Source: Tritrichomonas foetus | Taxonomy: Eukaryota; Parabasalia; Tritrichomonadida; Tritrichomonadidae | Direction of reading: 5' to 3' | Assembly (NCBI GenBank): GCA_001839685.1 | Contig: MLAK01001087.1 | Coordinates: forward strand, 1 to 31,555 | Length of the DNA: 31,555 bases | Shown here: positions 1 to 7,494 of the stretch, in pieces | How positions within the stretch are numbered: the first letter of the stretch is position 1 | Layout: every line of letters starts with the position of its first letter | Notes under the pieces: generated by a model | Seen by the model: the letters and a program-made list of their open reading frames with translations, nothing else | What the model was told of the DNA's origin: nothing | Database searches by the model: none | Position numbers and translations under genes: made by a program

Positions 1-1
1 T

Positions 2-395
2 TTCATTTATGATTTCGTTGGTTTTCTCATTCATGAAATTTTCAGTTGGGATAAATTGAGCGAAGCGCAATTTATCACAACTAATACTCTACTTAATTGT
101 ATGATGTTATTTGAAGATAATATTCTAAAACTGATGAAACATTCACCATATCTTGCTCCTCTTTTTTCATAGAAAATATCGATTTTACCAAAATATTTCT
201 GAGATTTTGAAAAAAAAGAAAAAAAAAAAAACTGTTGTAAAATTGTTAACAGAAAATATTCTTCCTTCGTGTCATTCGGTTGTGATATTCAATTCTATCA
301 TAAATATGTTAATATGCCAATTTTTCTTTCCACCGTTTATATCTCAGATTATTCATGACACGTTCAATAAAATTTCAGAAATTTTCCGTTTGTGA
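2..395 (+). pseudogene. 3' end of an unrecognised gene, apparently frameshifted
   Basis: A reading frame is open from base 2 to the TAG at 170-172 (56 codons) and a second frame is open through that point to the TGA at 393-395. Removing one T from the T run at 163-168 would join them into a single C-terminal piece of roughly 130 residues. The product looks hydrophobic and helical and contains an A-rich tract (about 209-231) that encodes a lysine run. I do not recognise a family. It could be a real gene end with a sequencing indel, a pseudogene, or chance open frame in AT-rich DNA. Confidence 0.3.
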
Positions 396-955
396 GAGAG
401 CCTTTCACTGAATGTGATTTTTTAATTTTTAATGGGATTACAATTAATAGATAGATTGTGGTAAAAATAGAATAAGATGATTATTGCTCAGAAAATATTG
501 ATCCAGGTATCTGAAAAAAAAATTGTTTTTATCAAAATATTTCAATAAACAAAGAAAGTTTACACAATTTATTTGGGAGCTATCTTCAAATTAATCAATT
601 TAATAACTATCAGAAACGATGATTTATTCAAAAAGGCAAAAATTAAAATTCGCCTATATTTCCATATTTTTAAGTGTATTATAGCTCCTCATGAGTTTTT
701 TTAATTAACTAATGTCATTTATTTTATTCACTATAATAATAATTGAGTTATTTTGAGAATTCAAGTGATAGAGTTAATTTAATCTAATTTGTATGGCGAA
801 ATTTAATTAAATGCCTTCAGAAAATAAATAAATAATTGTGAACAATATAATAAATTCTTTAGTTTTTTCAGAAAATATATTATCTTTTGAGATAAGGGAT
901 TTTACAGTGATTCAAAAAAACGGAAAAGAAACAATTCATTTCATTTTCCTTAGTA
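396..955. other. Intergenic, nothing recognised
   Basis: AT-rich sequence with stops in all frames. Only the putative initiator just before the Myb gene (941-947) stands out. Confidence 0.6.
941..947 (+). promoter_or_regulatory. Putative trichomonad initiator (Inr) of the Myb gene
   Basis: TCATTTT matches the TCA(+1)Y(T/A) initiator described for trichomonads. The predicted +1 A is at 943, giving a 13-nt 5' leader before the ATG at 956, a typical length for this lineage. The motif is short, so chance matches are common. Confidence 0.5.
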
Positions 956-1933
956 ATGCAGCCTAAAAAGCGAAATACATGGTCAATTGATCTTCCTGCA
1001 AACTGTACGTCTGTACATCAAGATCATTTAAACAAAGTATGCAAATGCCGCAGAAGAGTGTTTTCAACTGAAGAAGATATGCTATTAGCGGAGCTTGTTT
1101 CTGTTCAAAAATGCCAAAATTGGTTTGAAGTTGCTAAGAGGCTACCTGGACGTTCTGTTCGTCAGTGTAGGGACAGGTGGACCAATTATTTATGCCCCAC
1201 AAACAAATTTGAACCATGGACGATGGATGAAGACCTGAAAATCGTTAAATTGGTGAATGAAATCGGAACTAAGTGGGGAAAGATCAGTGAATTAATGCCC
1301 GGGAGATCTGATAATACAGTCAAAAATCGATGGTATTCTGGATTAAAGAAAAACTGCACTGTTTCGAGTAGGGGGAAATATTACTTGAAAACAACATATT
1401 CGAACAACAATTCCCAGAGTTCTTCTGTGAAACAAGCATCATCAAATAATTCTAGTTCATCGAATTCAAGTTCATCAAATAATTCTGCTTTGGATGATCA
1501 ATCAAATTCTAGAGGTGATTCTTCACAGTCTAATTCTTCTTCCATCTCTGGATCATCTGCATCTGGTTTGAATGAGAAGAAACATTCATTCTATTCATGT
1601 ATAATTCCTGAGATGAAAAATTTCCCAAGTAATAGTGATTCAAAAAATGGTATTAATTTAGTAAATGTCCCAAGTGGCATTTACAACGGATTTTGTAATA
1701 ATATTTTTGGAAACTTCACTAAATATGGAAATAATGATTATCCTGTTGATCCCAAATTCTATGATATGTCATTTGACGAAATTGAAGAACAAGAAAACAG
1801 GACAAAAAAACCAAATCTTGAAATCACTGCTGAAGAAAGTGATGACAACTTTTGGGATCAAAAGTTATTTAGTCAAGTAACCGAACTCTTTCAAGATCCA
1901 TTTTATCAATCTGGAATTGCGGAAGAGTGGTAA
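956..1933 (+). CDS. R2R3 Myb-like DNA-binding protein
   Basis: A 325-residue protein with two consecutive Myb/SANT repeats near the N terminus. R2 spans about residues 34-79 (FSTEEDMLL, NWFEVAKRLPGRSVRQCRDRW). R3 spans about 85-131 (WTMDEDLKIV, KWGKISELMPGRSDNTVKNRW). The recognition-helix sequences QCRDRW and NTVKNRW are intact, so sequence-specific DNA binding is expected. Several helix tryptophans are replaced by F or Y in the usual Myb manner. After residue 140 comes a Ser/Asn-rich linker (about 148-205) and an acidic C-terminal part with no known domain, possibly a regulatory tail. Trichomonads have large families of two-repeat Myb factors that control adhesin and iron-responsive genes; the target here is unknown. 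The ATG is preceded by a good Inr match. Confidence 0.93.
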   Translation: MQPKKRNTWSIDLPANCTSVHQDHLNKVCKCRRRVFSTEEDMLLAELVSVQKCQNWFEVAKRLPGRSVRQCRDRWTNYLCPTNKFEPWTMDEDLKIVKLVNEIGTKWGKISELMPGRSDNTVKNRWYSGLKKNCTVSSRGKYYLKTTYSNNNSQSSSVKQASSNNSSSSNSSSSNNSALDDQSNSRGDSSQSNSSSISGSSASGLNEKKHSFYSCIIPEMKNFPSNSDSKNGINLVNVPSGIYNGFCNNIFGNFTKYGNNDYPVDPKFYDMSFDEIEEQENRTKKPNLEITAEESDDNFWDQKLFSQVTELFQDPFYQSGIAEEW

Positions 1934-2374
1934 CAGTAAAGTATTTTAGTATGGAAACTTTTCACATTTTTCGACTTTTTTCTTTTCCTCCCAGATGTTT
2001 TTTTTGGCCAAATATTGTGTTATTTATTTTTGTTTTGAATGGTTTTGTTTTGTCTTCACGTTTAATCATAATATTTTACACTGCAGAAACAAACAGGCAC
2101 AATCAAGATCCAAAATTATAATAATCATGTGTCAATATATGGAAATTCCCTAGTAAATTTTAGAATCAAAAGAATATGAATTACAAAGTTAGTTTATTAT
2201 TCATGATTTACAATTTTTTTTCTAAGGAGTTCATTATATTCTCTAGTAATTTAATGCATATGCTTTTAAAGGCATCCCCACTCTCTTCGTCAATGAAAAA
2301 CTTGCGGAATTAATTTTAGGTTTGTATTTTTGTTGTTGATTCCATTTTTAAAGTTAGCGTAAAGATTTCTAATT
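1934..2374. other. Intergenic between Myb and the small orphan gene, nothing recognised
   Basis: AT-rich. The two flanking genes converge here. Open frames in this stretch are short and hydrophobic and have no family resemblance. Confidence 0.55.
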
Positions 2375-2791
2375 TTATTGTTCATCATTTTCACCATTAG
2401 GTTGGCTTGATTCGTTATTTTTATTAATTGGGGCAACAACAATCTTTTTCCGATTGTAGCAAGAAGGAAATCTTTTATAGTCTGCTAAGCTATCATGTCC
2501 ATCATCATCATAGGAGTCATTCAAACCATTATCCTGATATTCCCTGACATTATTTCCAACGCTGCGCACTTCACTCGTCTTTTTTATACTTTGCTGGTCG
2601 CTATTACTTTTAGAGTTAGTTTTGGAATCGTTCGATTGAGTGGCGTCATTTTGTTGAGATGGAGATTGTTGCTGAGATCGTTTGTTTTGATATATTACGC
2701 CTCTAACGGTTTCTTGATTCCTGTTCGTGGAATTTTCAGCGCGCTTCATAGCAACTGTATCGTAGTATCTCTTTGGCTTTCTCTGCGACAT
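2375..2791 (-). CDS. Small polar low-complexity protein, unrecognised
   Basis: A 138-residue hydrophilic protein. It has a basic N terminus (SQRKPKRYYDTVAMKRAEN), then a Gln/Ser/Asn/Asp-rich middle (about 40-85), a short DSYDDDGHDS acidic patch and a basic stretch (YNRKKIVV). No membrane segment, signal peptide or known domain is visible, and it is probably largely disordered. Support for it being real: the ATG is preceded by a near-Inr (TCACC, 8 nt upstream) and the stop overlaps TAAA. Against: low complexity and an antisense open frame over most of its length. Function unknown. Confidence 0.55.
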   Translation of the reverse strand: MSQRKPKRYYDTVAMKRAENSTNRNQETVRGVIYQNKRSQQQSPSQQNDATQSNDSKTNSKSNSDQQSIKKTSEVRSVGNNVREYQDNGLNDSYDDDGHDSLADYKRFPSCYNRKKIVVAPINKNNESSQPNGENDEQ

Positions 2792-3206
2792 GTTTTGGTG
2801 ATTGGATTTTGTAATTTTATTATTTGACTAGTTTACATAATATTTTCAAACGAGTTAATTGAATTTTGATTTAATATACTAATTGAAACTTTTTGCGAGT
2901 TAATTCAAGATATTGAATAGTTTATGTATTTTTCAAAGTTTTGAATAAATGATAAATCATGTTCGAATTAATACTGTATGACCATTTACCGATTAAAAAA
3001 TGAAAAAAAATTAACGATTTTTATTCAAAGATTGTATTGAAAAAGTCAATTGTGCGCTTCGAAGAAAATTAATATCTCATCATCATGCCTATTCCATTAA
3101 AGGAGAGAGAAAAATTTCATATCATATATTTATGAAATATTGAATAGATAAGTTTACATCTAACTCTTTATTAAAATGGTATTTATCTAATATAGTGAAC
3201 AATATT
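2792..3206. other. Intergenic, nothing recognised
   Basis: AT-rich spacer between two genes on the minus strand. I see no conserved motif beyond short A/T runs. Confidence 0.55.
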
Positions 3207-5015
3207 TTAAATTTCGGCTGGAATTTCATCACCATCAGGTAGTTCATTACTATGACCATTCTTTTTGTTTTTGTTTTTCTTATCAGCATCTTTTGAAGAA
3301 GAAGAATTTGATGAAGGCGAACTTGATGAATCACCTTTTTGATTTTCATCATCCTTGATATCATCCAAATTGATCTCTTTTTCATCATCTGATTGATGTT
3401 TTTTATTTTCTGAATCTTTGGCCAATTTAGCTTCTTCTTTTGCTTTTGTTGCAATATTTTGCAATTCTTGTTCAGCATCTTTGTCTTCTTTTGAAAACTT
3501 CAATAACTTTCTGATTGCAAAATACAAAAATGGAAGAGATATTAAACAAGAAAATACATTCGATAATGGATAACAATACATTAAACGAGCAACATCATGT
3601 TTTGCAGTGAAGAAAAGAATGGTAGAGAATAAAGGAATCGGGCAAAGCTGTGTCAAAAATGACAAAACAGTTGCTAAGTTACCTTTTTGCTGACTTTGTA
3701 AAACAGCAGTTACAATGATTGACACAGGAAGTGCAAATGCACAAAGTGTAGCTCTTCGTACAATAACTTCTCCCCATTCAAGGTAACCTTCAGTACTGGA
3801 GAATGCCAGACAAATGATTCTTGGAATGCCAACCGTGAAAATCATTGAAAATAGTGTCCATGTAATTGCAATCCAACTTGAATGAAGTAATAAGCGAATA
3901 AATCTGTAGTTTCTTTGAGCAGCAAATGCAAAACTTCCAGCAGGAACAAATCCTATTGTCATTGCAGTTGGAACAGCCATAATGAGCGTCCAAAAACGGC
4001 AAAAAGTGTTAAACCCAGCCATAATATCATTCCACATTGTTCTATCATCTCCACAAGCGACACCGAAGAATTTTCTAATCAATAAACCAGGAAGTGCCAA
4101 GCTGAGTTGATATAAAAGTTGTGAAAATCCAATCTTCACAGCAGGCCAAGTATGAACAGAGAATTTCTTCAAAAGATCTGAAGGATGTGGCTTAATTGAG
4201 AACTTGCCCATATAGAATAAAACAGTTAAAATTACACCAGGAATAAGTTCAGCACATATTGTTGAGTATGCAACACCTGCAATTCCACTCTTACATGCAA
4301 ATAAAAAGAAAGGAGCAAAAATTACCATATTTGAAACCAATGATGAAACTTGAACAATACTGAATAACCAAGATCGTCCTTCAGCTTGCAGGCATCCACA
4401 GCAGAGTAGATAAACGCACGGCACGATAGTACTCATCATGTTTGGGAAAATAAATTCATAACCAAGGCTGACAATATCTTCACTCGCTCCAAACCACCTT
4501 GCTGCCAGTTTTGTGATTGGCAGGAAGACACCAGGTGAAATAATGCCGCATACGATGGTTAGTCTCAAAAGGTCTGAAAAAACTTGTGAAGCTTCATTTT
4601 TAAGACCAGCACCAAAAAGTGACGAGATTTTGGCTGATGAGGCAACCTGTAAGAAAAATGCAAAAGCTCGCCCAATTGTATCAAAGTTATTATATGTAGA
4701 AATGGCTGTGAGTCCGTTATCGCCAATTGCTTTAGAAATCCAAACTGTATTTATAATTCCATACATAGCGCCTGTAATTTGAGAGATAAGCGGGCCAATT
4801 GATAAAATTACTATTGTCTTTAAAGGCGGGCTTCCACCAAGCCTGATATCTTCTTCTGACATTTTTTTGCCGTTTTGATATTCGATAACTTGCTTGGCTG
4901 ACATCGAAGGTTCATCAGCTGTTTCACTATCGTAGTTACTTTCGATTTCTGCACCAAGTAATTGGTTTTCAATGTTTAGATTGTGCTGCTGTGATTTCTT
5001 CAGCGGCTCATTCAT
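3207..5015 (-). CDS. MATE-family (MatE) multidrug/metabolite efflux transporter
   Basis: A 602-residue polytopic membrane protein. A polar N-terminal tail of about 65 residues is followed by roughly twelve hydrophobic segments between residues 67 and 505. The first repeat carries MATE-typical text: PLISQITGAMYGIINTVWISKAIGDNGLTAIS (in part, about 75-106), then the loop SAKISSLFGAGLKNEA (about 127-142) that corresponds to the conserved small-residue/G-A-G-x-x-N/K loop of MatE domains. The second half begins about residue 295 and repeats the fold. These transporters use H+ or Na+ gradients to export cationic compounds; the substrate is unknown. The last about 95 residues form a charged Lys/Glu/Ser/Asp-rich cytosolic tail with probable coiled-coil character near 512-540, longer than in most MATE proteins. 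The stop codon overlaps TAAA. Confidence 0.9.
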   Translation of the reverse strand: MNEPLKKSQQHNLNIENQLLGAEIESNYDSETADEPSMSAKQVIEYQNGKKMSEEDIRLGGSPPLKTIVILSIGPLISQITGAMYGIINTVWISKAIGDNGLTAISTYNNFDTIGRAFAFFLQVASSAKISSLFGAGLKNEASQVFSDLLRLTIVCGIISPGVFLPITKLAARWFGASEDIVSLGYEFIFPNMMSTIVPCVYLLCCGCLQAEGRSWLFSIVQVSSLVSNMVIFAPFFLFACKSGIAGVAYSTICAELIPGVILTVLFYMGKFSIKPHPSDLLKKFSVHTWPAVKIGFSQLLYQLSLALPGLLIRKFFGVACGDDRTMWNDIMAGFNTFCRFWTLIMAVPTAMTIGFVPAGSFAFAAQRNYRFIRLLLHSSWIAITWTLFSMIFTVGIPRIICLAFSSTEGYLEWGEVIVRRATLCAFALPVSIIVTAVLQSQQKGNLATVLSFLTQLCPIPLFSTILFFTAKHDVARLMYCYPLSNVFSCLISLPFLYFAIRKLLKFSKEDKDAEQELQNIATKAKEEAKLAKDSENKKHQSDDEKEINLDDIKDDENQKGDSSSSPSSNSSSSKDADKKNKNKKNGHSNELPDGDEIPAEI

Positions 5016-5043
5016 TTTGAATTCACAGCAAATTTATTCTGAA

Positions 5044-5048
5044 TATGA
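5044..5048 (-). promoter_or_regulatory. Possible initiator of the MATE gene
   Basis: On the minus strand this reads TCATA, matching TCA(+1)Y(T/A). The +1 would be at 5046, 31 nt before the ATG at 5015, somewhat longer than typical leaders. Weak. Confidence 0.25.
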
Positions 5049-5502
5049 AGATGTTGTGGGAACAACAAATTTTGGTTGAATTAAATTCAAGAATGACATA
5101 AGAACTTTTGCATAGAAATAATATTCTATGAATACAGAATTTTATCCTGTATTTCAATTTTGAATATACGATAAAATACCTGACCATCCTAATTCAAAAA
5201 AAAAAAGAAGTGTGCGAACAGACCCTTCACCGATGAATCTTTCTGAAATTGGAATATGTTATTATAGGTCATACGTATAATACAATCAGCAAAGTTATAT
5301 AAAAATCTGTCTCGGAATTCCTGAGAAATAGATTCTCATTCAAATTTTGAACTTTTTGAGATGAGCTAAGGTTAAATATATTTCACCAGGAATATTTGAT
5401 AAAGATGGATCATAGTATCCTTTCCTATCAAGAAAAATGCAAAATTTTTGGCTTTGCATAAATGATAGTGTCCAATGTCTATGTTTCATATTTATATATA
5501 GC
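5049..5502. other. Intergenic left of the adapter junction, nothing recognised
   Basis: AT-rich with stops in all frames. Its true right-hand neighbour is uncertain because of the artefact at 5503-5541. Confidence 0.5.
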
Positions 5503-5541
5503 CTGTCTCTTATACACATCTAGATGTGTATAAGAGACAGN
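5503..5541. other. Nextera mate-pair junction adapter left in the assembly (artefact)
   Basis: Bases 5503-5521 are the 19-bp Tn5 mosaic end CTGTCTCTTATACACATCT. Bases 5522-5540 are its exact reverse complement, making a perfect 38-bp palindrome, and an N follows at 5541. This is the circularisation junction sequence of Nextera mate-pair libraries, not genomic DNA. Bases on its two sides may come from places kilobases apart, or in another order or orientation, so the join between the MATE side and the fucosidase side is not reliable. Confidence 0.97.
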
Positions 5542-6077
5542 AACTAAAATAGCAAGGATACCAATTGAATGATTCAATCTAACTCTTTTAATTCTTGAAA
5601 AACACATCATCTGAACTCAGTTCTGAAATTACTCATTTCTGAGTGAAACCGCAGAAAATGAAAACTTTCAATTAAGACTTGCAAATATATATTGTGAAAT
5701 TCAAACAGAACATTTAACATTTGAAGAAAAAGTCAAATAATAATGGACGTATAAGTTAAGGATAAAATGGTGATGCTTTGCTACGTTCCGTCGAATTCAA
5801 CAATGATTCCGTGAAGGCAAAGATAATGAAGTTAGTAATGAATACGATAAATTAACAAGTGAAAATGAATCAGGCGGATGATATGGTAAATATGTTTTTT
5901 TTGGTGTAATAAAATTTCCATTAGAAGATATCATAAACAAAGTAAATAACAAATTATGTTCTATATTGAGGTCTTGATCGAGCAATTTCAATTGTTCAAT
6001 TTGATTATCAAGGTTCAACATTAATTCTTCTATTCGAGAATATTTCATATCTTATCCAGATAATGTTATGTCTTTGT
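5542..6077. other. Gene-poor stretch between adapter and pseudogene
   Basis: Several short open pieces occur on both strands, for example 83 codons on the minus strand at 5797-6048 and short plus-strand runs near 5640-5990. None shows a family I can name. Part of it may be degraded coding DNA, but I cannot assign it. Confidence 0.4.
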
Positions 6078-6900
6078 TGGCCATTTTCTTGGGGTTGGTC
6101 ATCTGGTGCTGTTCTTTGGATTTTTCAGAATTTATTTGATTACTATTTATATACTAATGATGAAAAAATATTGAAAGAACTAATTTATACAATGATAAAA
6201 GAATGTGCTGTCTTCAATGATCAGATTAGTTGATGATAAAACAGGAAAATTAGTTTCTTCGCCAACTTCTTCACATGAACATGGACCTCAAACGAATGAA
6301 AATGTTTACGAACAAGATTGAATTTAGCAACATAATATATCATATTCCAATTAAATCTGCACGATATTTAAATGTTGATTCCGATTTAATTTCGAAATGG
6401 TCTGAAAGAGTTGAACGTTTTAATCCTGTCGAAATTGGTGAACTAGGACAAATTAAAGAAATAATATCATGAAACAACTCTTAGAAATCAAATCATCATC
6501 AAATGACACATTTCTTAGGGTTTTATCCAGGTGATTTAATTAAAGTTGATACTAAAGAATGGATTACTACTGCAATTATTTCATTAAAAGACAGAGGTGA
6601 TTTAATTAAAGTTGATGGAGAATGGGTTAACGTATTAATTCATGGGTAAGAACAGGAGATGGAAATCATGAACATCAATTAATTACATCGTGATTTGATA
6701 ATGGTATATGTCTTTGTTTATGGGATACTCATCACCATTCCAGACTGATGGTAATTTTAGCGCAATTGGATATCAATCTTTTACATTCATTACTTGATAT
6801 CTGGAATCAAGGTCCATTTGATGGAATTTATGTTATTGATCATTTTCTTCGTATTGAAGTTGGAATTTCTTTCGTTCGAAAATTTCTATACATTCCGTAA
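6078..6900 (+). pseudogene. Decayed GH95-type alpha-L-fucosidase (C-terminal half)
   Basis: Read across frames, the plus strand gives an ordered series of pieces that match the C-terminal half of GH95 alpha-L-fucosidases. From 6078: WPFSWGWSSGAVLWIFQNLF, then YYLYTNDEKILKEL. From 6217: VDDKTGKLVSSPTSSHEHGP, containing the Glu region of the family's SPE-type motif. From about 6319: KSARYLNVDSDL, then RFNPVEIGELGQIKE. From 6491: HHQMTHFLGFYPGD and ISLKDRGD. From 6640: SWVRTGDGNHEHQLITS, then LWDTHH. From 6735: PFQTDGNFSAIGYQ, the HPPFQIDGNFG-type motif. To 6900: GPFDGIYVIDHFLRIEV. The frame changes at least five times (3, 1, 2, 1, 3, 1) with in-frame stops, for example at 6231, 6470 and 6691. 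The N-terminal half is absent upstream. An ancestral enzyme would have released fucose from glycans. The gene is dead unless the assembly is badly wrong here. Confidence 0.85.
6529..6616 (+). repeat. 22-bp direct repeat inside the fucosidase pseudogene
   Basis: The 22 bases at 6529-6550 recur exactly at 6595-6616, each coding GDLIKVD. The second copy sits just after LKDRG, where GH95 proteins normally continue with an unrelated sequence, so it looks like a local duplication or gene-conversion event during decay. Confidence 0.8.
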
Positions 6901-7494
6901 TCATATAAAATAAATTGAATGTAGTAAAAAAATAGTCACAATTCAAAAAGTTCTCTCAATTTTTATTTTGAATGATACTATTGAAAAATATTTTGATTGC
7001 TTTTTGATCGGTGAGACTACATCCTTAAAGTTTCTATGCCACCAATAAATGCGTATTTGTTGTTTTCTTCAATCTTGACCCAATCATTGATGAATGAATT
7101 GAGCTAGAGCTGTTTCTATTTTAATATTGAAGTCAGAAATCATGAAAACAATTTCAGAAAATTATAAATTGAGACACTTTTGAAAATCTATTAGAAAAAG
7201 TTCATCAACATATAGAAATATTTTTAAAAAAAAAAAAATTATATTTGCAAAGAAAATTAAAGTACTTTAATCCATCATTAATTAGGTTCTGAATAATGTT
7301 ATAAATAATAAGATGTAAATCATGCCACCTATCATAGTTGATGGATTTTGTGAAATTATCATCTCCAGGAGAAAAATCGGATAAGTAGATTCATCCAATT
7401 TCATGAAAGAAGAAACTCTTGAATATTGAATTTTACAATTTGATGGAATACGTTATGAATCAATAAACTATTCAAAAAGTTCATAAAATTTTTC
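6901..7494. other. Intergenic, nothing recognised except a putative initiator
   Basis: AT-rich spacer with a poly(A) run near 7228. No coding piece in it could be assigned to a family. Confidence 0.5.
7481..7485 (+). promoter_or_regulatory. Putative initiator of the beta-helix/RING gene
   Basis: TCATA matches TCA(+1)Y(T/A). With +1 at 7483 the leader to the ATG at 7495 would be 12 nt, the usual trichomonad spacing. Confidence 0.45.

Noticed and set aside
2495..2827. A 110-codon hydrophobic frame on the plus strand opposite the small orphan gene
   Set aside because: Antisense to the polar orphan, lacks an initiator, and is typical of the complement of Gln/Asn/Asp-rich coding DNA.
5503..5540. 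Perfect 38-bp palindrome as a natural Tn5-like insertion end or hairpin
   Set aside because: Exact match to the commercial mosaic-end junction and the following N make a library artefact far more likely.
5797..6048. 83-codon minus-strand frame near the fucosidase relic
   Set aside because: Possible small gene, but no family resemblance and no initiator match, in a region of broken coding pieces; not supported enough.
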